Origin: Actimicrobium sp034313845
GTDB taxonomy: Bacteria; Pseudomonadota; Gammaproteobacteria; Burkholderiales; Burkholderiaceae_D
Length of the DNA stretch: 64,000 nucleotides
Assembly (NCBI RefSeq): GCF_034313845.1
Contig: NZ_JAVIWN010000003.1
Strand: one strand, 5' to 3'
Positions 51,729 through 61,375 of this stretch are shown in pieces (position 1 is the first letter of the stretch; each line of letters starts with the position of its first letter). Both the position numbers and the translations under genes were made by a program. The notes under the pieces are model-generated. The model did no database searches. It was given only the letters and a program-made list of their open reading frames with translations, and was not told the origin of the DNA.

Positions 51729-52385
51729 ATGGCAGATTTAAAGAACATCGGAGCGTCGCTGGCCGACCAGTTTCAAGGCTTGAACGGAAGACATCCTGGT
51801 CTTTGGCCACTTGCGCCGCGCTTGTTGTGCGGGATGGGTGTACTGGTCCTTGCGTTGGTGCTGGGTTGGTTTCTTTATTGGAGCGGGCAAGTCGAAGAGC
51901 TCGATGCGGGCGAGGCTGCCGAACTCGCTCTGAAGAACGACTACAAAGTAAAAGTTCAGCAATCCATCAACCTCGATGGCTTGCGCAAACAGAAAATACA
52001 AGTCCGAGAGTATGTAGCGACATTGGAAAAACAGTTGCCGAGCAAGGCAGAAATGGATGCGCTTCTGTCGGACATCAACCAGGCCGGTGTGGGGCGCGGC
52101 TTGCAATTTGAGCTGTTCAAACCCGGTCAAGTGATTGTGCGTGACTACTACGCCGAATTGCCGATTGATATCAAAGTGTCTGGAAATTATCACGATGTCG
52201 GTGCCTTCACCAGTGACATTGCCAATCTGCCTCGTATTGTCACGCTCAACAACATGAATTTGGTGGCTGGCCAAGCAGGTTCCCTGACACTGCAAGCCAT
52301 CGCAAAGACGTTTCGCTACCTTGATCAAGACGAAATTCTCGCTCAGCGTAAATTGGCTAACGAGAAGAAGGGGAGCAAGCCATGA
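51729..52385 (+). CDS. pilO: Type IV pilus assembly protein PilO
   Basis: The partner of PilN in the inner-membrane alignment complex, 218 aa. The membrane segment LLCGMGVLVLALVLGWFLYW lies near residues 33-52. A coiled coil (about 60-115) and a periplasmic domain with VIVRDYYAELPIDIKVSGNY follow. ACCCGAG provides a weak ribosome binding site. The stop overlaps pilP by 4 bases (ATGA). Confidence 0.93.
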   Translation: MADLKNIGASLADQFQGLNGRHPGLWPLAPRLLCGMGVLVLALVLGWFLYWSGQVEELDAGEAAELALKNDYKVKVQQSINLDGLRKQKIQVREYVATLEKQLPSKAEMDALLSDINQAGVGRGLQFELFKPGQVIVRDYYAELPIDIKVSGNYHDVGAFTSDIANLPRIVTLNNMNLVAGQAGSLTLQAIAKTFRYLDQDEILAQRKLANEKKGSKP

Positions 52386-52924
52386 CCACCTGGTATCGCC
52401 TGGGAGCGGGCGCGTGTTCGCTGATGTTGATTTTCAGTTTGGCCGGATGTGGCGACAATGGTGTGCCGGAAATTAAGTCATGGATGGATGGTGTCCGTCA
52501 GCAAACCAGGGTGTCTATCCCGACCTTGTCGCCGCCGAAGAAATTCACTCCGTTTTCCTACGAGGCGAAAAATCTGGTCGATCCTTATAGCCCGAGCAAG
52601 CTGGCCATTGCGTTTGCAAAACTCCAAGCCAACAGTTCGGGGCTAAAGCCAGATATGGAGCGCCGGCGTGAACCACTTGAAGCTTATCCGATTGACGTGC
52701 TGAAAATGGTGGGTACCCTTCAGAAGCCGGGCTTGAACTACGCACTGATACTCGCTGACAAGACTTTGTTCCAGGTCAGAGCAGGGAATTACATAGGGCA
52801 GAATTTCGGCATGGTATCGGGTATTACCGAAACAGCCGTTGAGCTGAAAGAAATTGTTCAGGACGCGTCCGGCGAGTGGGTCGAACGCAAAGCGAAGTTA
52901 GAGCTGCAGGAGGCCAAGAAATGA
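52382..52924 (+). CDS. pilP: Type IV pilus lipoprotein PilP
   Basis: PilP links PilN/PilO to the secretin PilQ across the periplasm. It is 180 aa with a lipobox LAGC (Cys23), a flexible proline-rich part, and a C-terminal beta domain (YPIDVLKMVGTLQKPGLNYA, ending with QVRAGNYIGQNFGMV). Its stop overlaps the pilQ start (ATGA at 52921-52924). Confidence 0.94.
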   Translation: MTTWYRLGAGACSLMLIFSLAGCGDNGVPEIKSWMDGVRQQTRVSIPTLSPPKKFTPFSYEAKNLVDPYSPSKLAIAFAKLQANSSGLKPDMERRREPLEAYPIDVLKMVGTLQKPGLNYALILADKTLFQVRAGNYIGQNFGMVSGITETAVELKEIVQDASGEWVERKAKLELQEAKK

Positions 52925-55095
52925 CCGTGTTAAAACAGCAGTTCGGCAAATTAAGCACGATCGCGCAACATCTACTGGCCTTGTGCGCCCTCATCGGTCT
53001 GATAGGCGCTGCAGGCGCGGCGCAAGCGCAAGAAAATGCGATCGAGTCAGTCAGTGCCAATCAACAAGGCGTCAACGTCATCGTCAAGATATTGATGAAA
53101 AATCCTGTTGCCAAGCCGCCAATCGGTTTTCTGATCAACAGTCCTGCGCGTATCGTGATCGATTTTGCCGGGACGACCAATGCGACCGGCGAATCGGCAA
53201 AGGAAATCGGCCTGGGTGACGTGCGCAATGTCAATGTCGTGCAGGCGGGCGAGCGTTCGCGTCTGGTATTCAATCTCACGCGCCCACTTAACTATGCAAC
53301 GGTGGTGGAAGGCAAGGCGGTCATTGTTACTATCGATAGCTCCGGCGGACTGGCTACGCCGGTCAATGCAGCTGGCGAAGCAGTCGTGCCTGTGAATAAA
53401 GCACCGCCAGGCAAGCTGCAAATCCGTGACATCGATTTCCGTCGCGGTGTTGCAGGCGAGGGCCGAATCGTTGTTGACCTTCCTTCAAGCCAGGTTGGTG
53501 TCGATGTACGTCAGCAGGGCCAAACCATTGTTGTCGATTTTCTGAAGTCCGGCTTGCCGGACGTCCTGCGCCGACGCATGGATGTCGGTGATTTCGGCAC
53601 GCCAGTGCGGTTCATCACGACCGCACCACAGGGCGACAATGTCCACATGGTCATTGAGCCCAAGGGTTTGTGGGAGCACAGCGCTTACCAGAGTGATACC
53701 CAGTTGGTGATCGAGGTGCGTCCGGTCAAGGAAGAGCCGAACAAGCTTTCTCAGGGTACACAAGGTTATCGTGGCGAAAAGCTCTCACTCAACTTCCAGA
53801 ATGTCGAAGTGCGCTCTTTACTGCAAGTCATCGCCGACTTCACTGGCCTCAACATCATTACCAGCGACACCGTATCTGGTAATTTGACCTTGCGCCTCAA
53901 AGATGTGCCTTGGGACCAGGCACTGGACATTGTCATGCAAGCCAAGGGCCTGGACATGCGCAAGAATGGCACGGTAATCTGGATTGCCCCGAAAGACGAA
54001 TTACTGACCAAAGAAAAACTCGAACTCGAACAGCGTGCGCAAATCGCCGAACTGGAGCCACTGAAGACAGAAACCTTCCAACTCAATTATCAAAAAGCGG
54101 ATGCGTTCAAAATGGTGTTCGGTCTCGATAGCGGTTCCGGTGATGGCAAGAACCGCATTCTTTCCAAGCGCGGTAGTGCCGCGATCGATCCGCGCACCAA
54201 CAAGCTGATCGTCACAGACATCCCTTCCAAACTGGAAGAAGTGCGTAAGCTGATACTGATAACCGACGTGGCAACGCGCCAGGTTTTGATCGAAGCACGC
54301 ATCGTGGAGGCTGACGACACCTTTAGCAAGAATCTTGGAGCCAAGCTGGGGTTCACTGACCTGCGCACTGCACGTGGTGGCGAGAGCGGCTATCAGCTCA
54401 ATGGCAACACGCGTGTCGGTCTGACTGGCAACTACCTCGGTGTTGGCGAGCAAACCGGACAAGCCACAGTGACCGATGGCAGCTTCATTCCAAACTCGCA
54501 ATTTGTCAGTTTGCCCGCTGCGGGCATCAATGGTCTGAATGCGGGTAGCTTGGCTGTTAGCCTCTTCTCGGCTGCCGCTAACCGGTTTTTGAACCTCGAG
54601 CTGTCAGCGCTTGAAGCCGATGGTCGCGGCAAGGTTATTTCCAGTCCGCGTGTTGTTACTGCCGATCAGCAGCAAGCTTTGATCGAGCAAGGCGAGGAGA
54701 TTCCGTACCAGAAAGCAACCAGCAGCGGGGCGACCTCGGTAGAGTTCAAAAAAGCGAATTTAAAGTTGGAAGTAACTCCCCAGATCACGCCGGATGGCAA
54801 TATCATCCTGTCCGTGGATGTGAATAAGGATAGCCGTGGAGCCCCTGCTCCAGGCGGGTTTGCGATCAATACCAAGCATGTGAAAACTAACGTGCAGGTC
54901 GAGAATGGCGGGACAGTGGTGCTGGGTGGTATTTTTACGCAGCGTGAACTGGACTCGGTGACCAAGATCCCGTTTTTTGGTGACATACCTGTGCTCGGCA
55001 ACTTGTTCAAGACGACAGGTCGGACCAATGACAAGACGGAATTGCTGATCTTTATTACGCCGAAAATTGTAGCGGAAAGGTTGTCGTCGCGATGA
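52921..55095 (+). CDS. pilQ: Type IV pilus secretin PilQ
   Basis: The outer-membrane channel for the pilus. It is 724 aa from ATG 52921; a longer frame overlaps pilP and is not used. A signal peptide ends near residue 38 (AAQAQE). Two AMIN domains (about 40-140 and 165-270) bind peptidoglycan. An STN/N0 domain includes GEKLSLNFQNVEVRSLLQVI. The N1 domain precedes the C-terminal secretin with VLIEARIVEAD and VENGGTVVLGGIF near the end. It is followed by an Ig-like lipoprotein gene instead of directly by aroK. Confidence 0.96.
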   Translation: MTVLKQQFGKLSTIAQHLLALCALIGLIGAAGAAQAQENAIESVSANQQGVNVIVKILMKNPVAKPPIGFLINSPARIVIDFAGTTNATGESAKEIGLGDVRNVNVVQAGERSRLVFNLTRPLNYATVVEGKAVIVTIDSSGGLATPVNAAGEAVVPVNKAPPGKLQIRDIDFRRGVAGEGRIVVDLPSSQVGVDVRQQGQTIVVDFLKSGLPDVLRRRMDVGDFGTPVRFITTAPQGDNVHMVIEPKGLWEHSAYQSDTQLVIEVRPVKEEPNKLSQGTQGYRGEKLSLNFQNVEVRSLLQVIADFTGLNIITSDTVSGNLTLRLKDVPWDQALDIVMQAKGLDMRKNGTVIWIAPKDELLTKEKLELEQRAQIAELEPLKTETFQLNYQKADAFKMVFGLDSGSGDGKNRILSKRGSAAIDPRTNKLIVTDIPSKLEEVRKLILITDVATRQVLIEARIVEADDTFSKNLGAKLGFTDLRTARGGESGYQLNGNTRVGLTGNYLGVGEQTGQATVTDGSFIPNSQFVSLPAAGINGLNAGSLAVSLFSAAANRFLNLELSALEADGRGKVISSPRVVTADQQQALIEQGEEIPYQKATSSGATSVEFKKANLKLEVTPQITPDGNIILSVDVNKDSRGAPAPGGFAINTKHVKTNVQVENGGTVVLGGIFTQRELDSVTKIPFFGDIPVLGNLFKTTGRTNDKTELLIFITPKIVAERLSSR

Positions 55096-55153
55096 GTTCG
55101 AGACGATAATTTTGGCCAATACAGTGCTAACTATAAAAAATCAGGACTGAAAA

Positions 55154-57286
55154 ATGATCAGTAAATTGAACGGTATCTCTATTGCTAAAACCGGGATAAA
55201 TGTCTTGATGGTAGCAAGTTTGACAGCTTGCGGTGGCGGTGGAGGATCACCGGGATCAACTACCGGAACCGGTTCGGGTACTACGACCAGTTCCGGAACG
55301 ACGACGAGCGCAATTACCGGGTCGGTTCTGACATTGTCAGTCTTGGACGGCACTGGCGCGACCATCTCTGCATTATCGGGAGGAGATATTGGAACCGTTC
55401 GTGCAAAATTCACCGATGCGGTCGGTGCTGCATTGGCCGGTGCGGTCGTTCAGTTCAGTGTCGGGAGCACAACACTGCTGGGATTTACCCCCACGTCGGG
55501 GTCAGCACTAACCGACAGCACGGGTACTGCTGTCATCAACGTCAAGCCGGTAGATTTTTCGTCCGCAGGCGCAACAACGATTAGTGCACAAGCCGTACTT
55601 GGGACTAAAACAGCGTCGGGCACAACAAATGTCTCGATTGGTGCCGCCAATCTTGTCGTCGGAACGCTGTCATTCACGCCGGTTCCGACTGGTCCTCTCT
55701 CCTCGCTGAGTACTACTACGCTCAATATCCCGGTAACTAATAATGGGCAGCCTGTTTCAATTGTGCCAGGCTTGAGTCTCTCATCGCTATGTAGCGGCGA
55801 TGGCACTGCAGTCCTGACACTGGGCAGCGTCGTCAACGGGGTCGCAACGTCGACGTATCTGAACAAGGGATGTACACGCGGTACCGACGTGATTACTGCA
55901 TCGATTGGTAATTCATCGAAAAACATATCCATTGGCGTGAATGTTGCCAGTGTGGGGGCAATTAATTTCATCAGCTCCAGTTCGGCGCTTTCCTCACTTG
56001 TTCTTAAGGGTAGCGGCGGCCTGGGTAGAAGCGAGTCTGCGCAATTGACTTTCAAGGTGGTCGATCAGACGGGTGCAGGCATACCGGGCATCAGCGTATC
56101 GTTCACGCCCACGACGACCACTGGCGGTCTCGAGGTGTTACCAAAGCAAGGCACGACGGATGCTCAGGGGAACGTCACCACCAGCGTACAGTCGGGAAAA
56201 ATCCCGACTCCGGTGAAGGTGATCGCTCAGGCGAGCACGAGTAATGGGAGCACGGTTAGTGGCTTGTCGGATAGTTTGACGGTTTCGACCGGGCTGCCAA
56301 TTCAAAAAGCGATGTCGGTCAGCGCCGATAAGTACAATATCGAAGGTTTGGAATACGACGGAATACTCGCCAACATCACGGTACGCATGGCCGATCAGTA
56401 CGGAAATCCAATCGCCTCTGGCACTGTCGTCAACTTCATCACGGAAGGTGGGGCAGTGGGTTCATCCGCGCAAGGCGCTTGCCAGACGGACTCGTCCGGC
56501 CTTTGTTCCGTATCGTTGTCGAGCCAGTCTTTCCGCCCGGCGAACGGGCGCGTTACAGTCCTTGCTTATGCGCAGGGGATTGAAGACTTCGTTGATTTGA
56601 ATGGTGACGGGCAATACTCGTGCACAAATTTTACTAGCGGCGACAATACAACTCCGTCGGCTTTTCGGCCGCTCGTTGATACCTGTGTTAGCGGTGGCGA
56701 GCCATTTACGGACTTGGGGGATGCATTCCTCGATGCCGGTATACTGACAAAAATCAATGGTGTGACAGGCACGGGTGGCCTCGATGGCCATTATGATGCC
56801 GCCAATGCTGACTTGCCGGTACCCTATAACAAGTCATCGTACAGCGCGGTGGGCGATGGTCGCTGGGGCATTAACTACATACGCCAGTCGCGAGAGTTTA
56901 TTTTCAGCGGGTCGCACGCAATCCTGATCCGCCAGTTTTGTGATGCGACGACTTGCCGCGATTGGGATGCGGCCGTCGATGGAAGTGCCGCTTCGGTAAT
57001 AGCCGGACTTGCCGGAGCCGGATGCAGTGCACAGACGCTGGTGTTCCGACTGACTGACATTAATAACAATCCAATGCCTTCAGCGACTACGTTAGCGGCT
57101 GCAGATGCAAATAAAATCTCGGCGGGTACTTTCTATCCTGCGCTTGTTCCCTCGACTAATGCAGTGGGGGGTACTTTCCATCAGGTCACGATCAAGCCCG
57201 ATGCAGCCTGCGCCTCTGGTTCAGTCAACATTGTTGCAACTACGCCTAAACTTAACGGATCCGTGTTCGGCTTCAGTTCAAATTGA
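55154..57286 (+). CDS. Surface lipoprotein with Ig-like (Big_1-type) repeats, function unknown
   Basis: A 710-aa protein I cannot name. The signal peptide ends in the lipobox LTAC (Cys26), followed by GGGGG and a Gly/Ser/Thr-rich linker to about residue 55. At least two bacterial Ig-like domains follow (for example TVRAKFTDAVGAALAGAVVQ then FTPTSGSALTDSTGTAVINV, and later QLTFKVVDQTGAGIPGISVS and VRMADQYGNPIASGTVVNFI), as in invasin-type adhesins. The C-terminal part has an Asp-rich loop (DLNGDGQYS) and several cysteines. The gene sits between pilQ and aroK, and its TGA overlaps the aroK TTG. The pilus context suggests a surface or pilus-linked role, but that is inference. Confidence 0.85.
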   Translation: MISKLNGISIAKTGINVLMVASLTACGGGGGSPGSTTGTGSGTTTSSGTTTSAITGSVLTLSVLDGTGATISALSGGDIGTVRAKFTDAVGAALAGAVVQFSVGSTTLLGFTPTSGSALTDSTGTAVINVKPVDFSSAGATTISAQAVLGTKTASGTTNVSIGAANLVVGTLSFTPVPTGPLSSLSTTTLNIPVTNNGQPVSIVPGLSLSSLCSGDGTAVLTLGSVVNGVATSTYLNKGCTRGTDVITASIGNSSKNISIGVNVASVGAINFISSSSALSSLVLKGSGGLGRSESAQLTFKVVDQTGAGIPGISVSFTPTTTTGGLEVLPKQGTTDAQGNVTTSVQSGKIPTPVKVIAQASTSNGSTVSGLSDSLTVSTGLPIQKAMSVSADKYNIEGLEYDGILANITVRMADQYGNPIASGTVVNFITEGGAVGSSAQGACQTDSSGLCSVSLSSQSFRPANGRVTVLAYAQGIEDFVDLNGDGQYSCTNFTSGDNTTPSAFRPLVDTCVSGGEPFTDLGDAFLDAGILTKINGVTGTGGLDGHYDAANADLPVPYNKSSYSAVGDGRWGINYIRQSREFIFSGSHAILIRQFCDATTCRDWDAAVDGSAASVIAGLAGAGCSAQTLVFRLTDINNNPMPSATTLAAADANKISAGTFYPALVPSTNAVGGTFHQVTIKPDAACASGSVNIVATTPKLNGSVFGFSSN

Positions 57287-58986
57287 CAAAAAAAAACATT
57301 TTTCTTATCGGGTTGATGGGCTCCGGCAAAACGACAGTTGGCCGTGCCCTGGCAAGAAAGCTCAACAAGCGGTTCATTGATTCGGATCACGAAATCGAGG
57401 CGCGCACAGGTGCGTCGATTCCGGTGATTTTTGAAGTCGAAGGCGAAGCTGCGTTTCGTCAGCGCGAAGCCGAAGTCATCAGTGATCTCACCGCACTCGA
57501 CGATATCGTGCTCGCTACCGGCGGTGGAGCGATCCTCAACGAAGCCAGTCGCGCCATGCTCGCCGAGCGCGGTACCGTCATCTACCTGCGTGCCAGTATC
57601 AACAGCATTCTCCATCGCACCAGCCATGACAAGAATCGGCCTTTGTTGCAGGGACCCGATCCGCGTCGCCGCCTCGAAGAACTGTCCCGTCAACGTGAGC
57701 CGATGTACGCCGCGATTGCGGATATCGTGATTGATACCGGACGCCCCAACGTACAATTTTTGGTCAACACTATTCTGACGCAACTTGGGTTATCGCCGGC
57801 CCGCTGCGCAGACACCGTCATGAATCCCGAGCCCATGTCCATTCCAGTATTACCTTTGATGTCTGTCGCCCCCGGCGTTTCCCATGCCCATTTTGCGTCC
57901 GTGCGCTTGCAGGTCGACCTCGGTGCCCGAAGTTATCCGATCACGATAGGAACCGGTCTGCTTGATGATGTTGAGCTGCTGCGACAGCACGTGCAGGGAG
58001 AGCGTGCAGCGGTGGTGACGAACACCGTTGTCGCACCGTTATATCTCGAGCGTCTGACTCGCAGTCTTGTGGCCGCCGGCAAGCAGGTGACCACGATCGT
58101 GCTGCCGGATGGAGAAGAAGAAAAGACCTGGCCTAACCTGATGAAAATCTTTGACGGCCTGCTGACCGACAAATGCGACCGCAAGACGACATTGATCGCC
58201 CTCGGCGGGGGCGTCGTCGGTGACATGACCGGCTTTGCGGCGGCGAGCTATATGCGCGGCGTCCCACTGATCCAGATTCCGACCACGTTGTTGTCCCAGG
58301 TCGATTCATCGGTAGGCGGCAAGACCGGCATCAACCATCCGCTCGGCAAGAACATGATCGGCGCGTTCTACCAGCCGCAAACCGTGATCGCCGATACCGC
58401 AACGCTCGATACCTTGCCAGCACGTGAGTTGTCGGCTGGCCTGGCAGAAGTGATCAAGCACGGCGCGATTATCGATACCGTTTTTCTTGACTGGATCGAG
58501 GCCAATATGGGTGCCTTATTGGCCAAGGACCCGGTCGCGCTGACGCATGCGATCCGACGGTCATGCGAAATCAAGGCCGATATCGTGCGTCAGGATGAGC
58601 GCGAAGCCGGACTGCGCGCGATCCTTAATTTTGGTCACACCTTCGCGCATGCGATTGAAGCCGGACTCGGCTATGGCACCTGGCTGCATGGCGAAGCAGT
58701 TGGTTGCGGAATGGTGATGGCAGCCGACCTGTCATGTCGTCTCGGACTCATTGACGTGGTCGCAAAAGACCGCCTGACACGCATTGTCGGTGCCGCCGGT
58801 TTGCCGGTCATCGCGCCTGACCTCGGGTTAGCTACCTGGCTGGAGCTGATGCAGGTGGACAAAAAAAACGAAGGCGGGGCGATCAAATTTATCCTGTTGC
58901 AACCACTGGGCAAGGCATTGATCCGCAACGTGCCTGATTCAATCCTGGCCCAGACACTGCACGCCTGCGTGCAGCGTGCCTGCTGA
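57283..58986 (+). CDS. aroKB: Fused shikimate kinase / 3-dehydroquinate synthase
   Basis: One 567-aa frame contains two shikimate-pathway enzymes. Residues 1 to about 172 are AroK, with Walker A GLMGSGKTT at 10-18, the substrate aspartates in DSDHEIEARTG and the glycine triplet ATGGGA. Residues from about 205 are AroB, with ALGGGVVGDMTGFAAASYMR, the metal-ligand region AGLAEVIKHGAI and the histidines in LNFGHTFAHAIEAG. A roughly 30-residue linker joins them with no stop. AroB could start separately at ATG 57820 or 57835, but neither has a clear ribosome binding site. The AroK start is TTG 57283, overlapping the previous gene by 4 bases. Confidence 0.9.
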   Translation: MTKKNIFLIGLMGSGKTTVGRALARKLNKRFIDSDHEIEARTGASIPVIFEVEGEAAFRQREAEVISDLTALDDIVLATGGGAILNEASRAMLAERGTVIYLRASINSILHRTSHDKNRPLLQGPDPRRRLEELSRQREPMYAAIADIVIDTGRPNVQFLVNTILTQLGLSPARCADTVMNPEPMSIPVLPLMSVAPGVSHAHFASVRLQVDLGARSYPITIGTGLLDDVELLRQHVQGERAAVVTNTVVAPLYLERLTRSLVAAGKQVTTIVLPDGEEEKTWPNLMKIFDGLLTDKCDRKTTLIALGGGVVGDMTGFAAASYMRGVPLIQIPTTLLSQVDSSVGGKTGINHPLGKNMIGAFYQPQTVIADTATLDTLPARELSAGLAEVIKHGAIIDTVFLDWIEANMGALLAKDPVALTHAIRRSCEIKADIVRQDEREAGLRAILNFGHTFAHAIEAGLGYGTWLHGEAVGCGMVMAADLSCRLGLIDVVAKDRLTRIVGAAGLPVIAPDLGLATWLELMQVDKKNEGGAIKFILLQPLGKALIRNVPDSILAQTLHACVQRAC

Positions 58987-59005
58987 CCAACAAGGAGAAT
59001 AATTG

Positions 59006-60142
59006 ATGAATGAGGAATTGGTGCTCGCACCGTATGCCGCCCGGTCCGCCGGATCGACCGGCCGCAAGTTTGCCGAAGCGGCACCGACCTCGCGCTCCGA
59101 ATTTCAGCGTGATCGCGACCGCATCATCCATTGCGCTGCTTTTCGTCGGCTTGAGTACAAAACACAGGTGTTCGTGAATCACGAAGGTGACCTGTTCCGA
59201 ACGCGCCTGACGCACACGATCGAGGTGGCACAAATCGCCCGCTCGGTGGCGCGCAATTTGCGGCTCAATGAAGACTTGATCGAAGCGATCTCGCTGGCGC
59301 ACGATCTCGGTCATACGCCATTCGGGCATGCGGGTCAGGATGCGCTCAATGCCTGCATGGCCGACTACGGTGGCTTTGAACACAACCTGCAAAGCTTGCG
59401 GGTGGTCGATGTGCTGGAAGAGCGTTACGGCGCCTTCGACGGTCTCAATCTGATGTTTGAAACGCGCGAGGGGATCCTCAAGCACTGTTCCGCCGTCAAT
59501 GCCCGCACGCTCGGTGCGATCGGCCAGCGCTTTCTCGACAAGAAGCAGCCGACGCTGGAGGCGCAACTGGCTAACCTGGCCGATGAAATTGCCTATAACA
59601 ACCACGACATTGATGATGGGCTGCGGTCCGGTTTGATCAGCGAAGCACAACTCGATCAGATCGACTTGTATGCGCGTCATCGGCATCAAGTCGAACAGGC
59701 TTATCCGGGTATCAGCGGTCGCCGCGCGATCAGTGAAACGATACGCCGCATGATTAATGCGCTGGTGGTTGACCTGATTGATACCTCGCGCGAGCGCATC
59801 CGGGAAGTCCGGCTGGACAGCGTCGATGATGTGCGCAATGCACCGCCTCTGATCGCCTTTTCACCGGAGATGCACGCCCAGGCGACGCTGCTCAAGCAAT
59901 TCCTTCGGGAGAACTTGTATCGCCATTATCTGGTCAATCGCATGACCAGCAAGGCACGCCGCATCGTCACCGATCTGTTCACCGCCTTCATGGCCGAGCC
60001 CGGCCTGCTGTCACCGGATTACGAGTTTCGTGAAGGCGATACCACCAGTCAGGTGCGCAAGGTGGCGGACTATATCGCCGGCATGACAGACCGCTATGCG
60101 ATCCGTGAGCACCGGCGACTGTTCATGATGGACGAACTCTGA
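59006..60142 (+). CDS. dgt: Deoxyguanosinetriphosphate triphosphohydrolase-like protein
   Basis: An HD-domain dNTPase that cleaves triphosphate from deoxynucleotides. It is 378 aa from ATG 59006, 7 bases after AAGGAGA. The metal-binding HD residues are in RLTHTIEVAQIAR and SLAHDLGHTPFGHAGQDAL near residues 70-115. The conserved ADEIAYNNHDIDDGLR is the later Asp motif. This length is the shorter dGTPase-like type 2 common next to aroB in betaproteobacteria. Its true substrate range may be broader than dGTP. Confidence 0.92.
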   Translation: MNEELVLAPYAARSAGSTGRKFAEAAPTSRSEFQRDRDRIIHCAAFRRLEYKTQVFVNHEGDLFRTRLTHTIEVAQIARSVARNLRLNEDLIEAISLAHDLGHTPFGHAGQDALNACMADYGGFEHNLQSLRVVDVLEERYGAFDGLNLMFETREGILKHCSAVNARTLGAIGQRFLDKKQPTLEAQLANLADEIAYNNHDIDDGLRSGLISEAQLDQIDLYARHRHQVEQAYPGISGRRAISETIRRMINALVVDLIDTSRERIREVRLDSVDDVRNAPPLIAFSPEMHAQATLLKQFLRENLYRHYLVNRMTSKARRIVTDLFTAFMAEPGLLSPDYEFREGDTTSQVRKVADYIAGMTDRYAIREHRRLFMMDEL

Positions 60143-60169
60143 ATCGACAGACCTGCAAGAGCGCGGCTG

Positions 60170-61267
60170 TCACTGATCGATGAGTTCACGCAGCGGGTGC
60201 GCGTGAGCAGGCCAGGCTGGTGTAAAGAAGTCCTCCACCATCGCCTCAGTGACGTGCGTCAGGTCGGCCGGTTGCCAGCGCGGCTGGTTGTCCTTGTCGA
60301 TGACTACCGCACGAATGCCTTCGATGACTTCGCCTCGCGTAAATGCATGCCGCACCATCGTGCGCTCCATGCGCAGACAGCCTGCCAGATCCAGTGCGGC
60401 ACCCAATCGCAACTGCCGCAAGGTCACGGCCATCATCAGCGGTGAGCGTTTCTGCATCGTCGCCAGGGTCGCTTGTGCGAACGCACACTCGTCACCGGCC
60501 AGTGAGTCGGCGATCTGCGTGACCGAATCGAATCCGAAATGCTGCGCAATGCGCGATTGATTCTGCGCCAGTTTGCTGCCCGCCGGATCGCAAGCGATGG
60601 CGAACGGTTCGGCATAGGCACGGATCGCTGCACGCAGGTCACCACCGGAAAACTGATCGACTAATTCCTGCAGGCCCGCCAAGGCACTGGACGGAAGGAA
60701 CAGGTCAGCCAGTCCCGCATGGAGTGCATCGGCAGCCCCAATCATCTCGCCGGAGACCCCGAGGTAGGTGCCAAGTTGTCCTGCCGTGCGCGACAGGAAA
60801 TAGCTGCCGCCAACATCCGGGAACAAGCCGATATTGACTTCTGGCATCGCCATTTTTGTTCGTTCGGTAACGATGCGAAGCCGGTTCTGCACACCGCTTT
60901 GCGCCAGCCCCATGCCACCGCCCATGACGATGCCGTCCAGTACGGCGATCCAGGGTTTCGGATAAAAATGGATCAGATGGTTGAGGGCATATTCTTCGGT
61001 GAAAAAATCTTCCAGCGCAGCACTGCCGCCTTGCGGGGTGGACGTACCGGCCTGATGGAAAAAGCGGATATCGCCACCGGCACAAAATGCTTTTTCGCTG
61101 CTGCCCCTGATCAGCACGGCGTGCACCGTCGCACTGTCGCGCCAGTCCAGCAGGATACGCGTCAGGTCGCGCACCATCGCGAGCGATAACGAGTTGAGGG
61201 CCTTGGGGCGATCCAGTGTGATCTGGCCGGTCGTGTTCTTGATCTGGGTGTCGATGAGTGCGGTCAT
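60170..61267 (-). CDS. Enoyl-CoA hydratase family, probable 3-hydroxyisobutyryl-CoA hydrolase
   Basis: A crotonase-fold protein of 365 aa from MTALIDTQIKNTTGQITLDR; an upstream ATG would add 9 residues. The oxyanion-hole motifs are SSEKAFCAGGDIRFFHQAG and AVLDGIVMGGGMGLA. The MPEVNIGLFPDVGGSYFLSR stretch, with the catalytic Glu and Asp, matches 3-hydroxyisobutyryl-CoA hydrolase (valine degradation) rather than plain hydratases. The extra C-terminal part (about 250-365) also fits. No other valine-degradation genes are nearby, so the physiological role is uncertain. Confidence 0.85.
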   Translation of the reverse strand: MTALIDTQIKNTTGQITLDRPKALNSLSLAMVRDLTRILLDWRDSATVHAVLIRGSSEKAFCAGGDIRFFHQAGTSTPQGGSAALEDFFTEEYALNHLIHFYPKPWIAVLDGIVMGGGMGLAQSGVQNRLRIVTERTKMAMPEVNIGLFPDVGGSYFLSRTAGQLGTYLGVSGEMIGAADALHAGLADLFLPSSALAGLQELVDQFSGGDLRAAIRAYAEPFAIACDPAGSKLAQNQSRIAQHFGFDSVTQIADSLAGDECAFAQATLATMQKRSPLMMAVTLRQLRLGAALDLAGCLRMERTMVRHAFTRGEVIEGIRAVVIDKDNQPRWQPADLTHVTEAMVEDFFTPAWPAHAHPLRELIDQ

Positions 61268-61313
61268 GGTCGGGATTCGTATTCGGTTGTGCACAAGTCA
61301 ATTGCATGAAATC

Positions 61314-61338
61314 AAAAAGGGCGCAATCAATGCGCCCT
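61314..61338 (-). terminator. hpf intrinsic terminator (leftward)
   Basis: Read on the - strand, AGGGCGCA (61338-61331) pairs with TGCGCCCT (61325-61318) around a 5-base loop, and Ts follow at 61318-61314. It closes the leftward rpoN-hpf unit before the crotonase gene. Confidence 0.85.
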
Positions 61339-61375
61339 AAGTGGAATGTGCCAGTTTGCCCGGCAGCGGGTTCGA

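Noticed and set aside
54001..54501. 166-aa frame antisense to pilQ
   Set aside because: Lies wholly inside pilQ, with no motif or start signal of its own.
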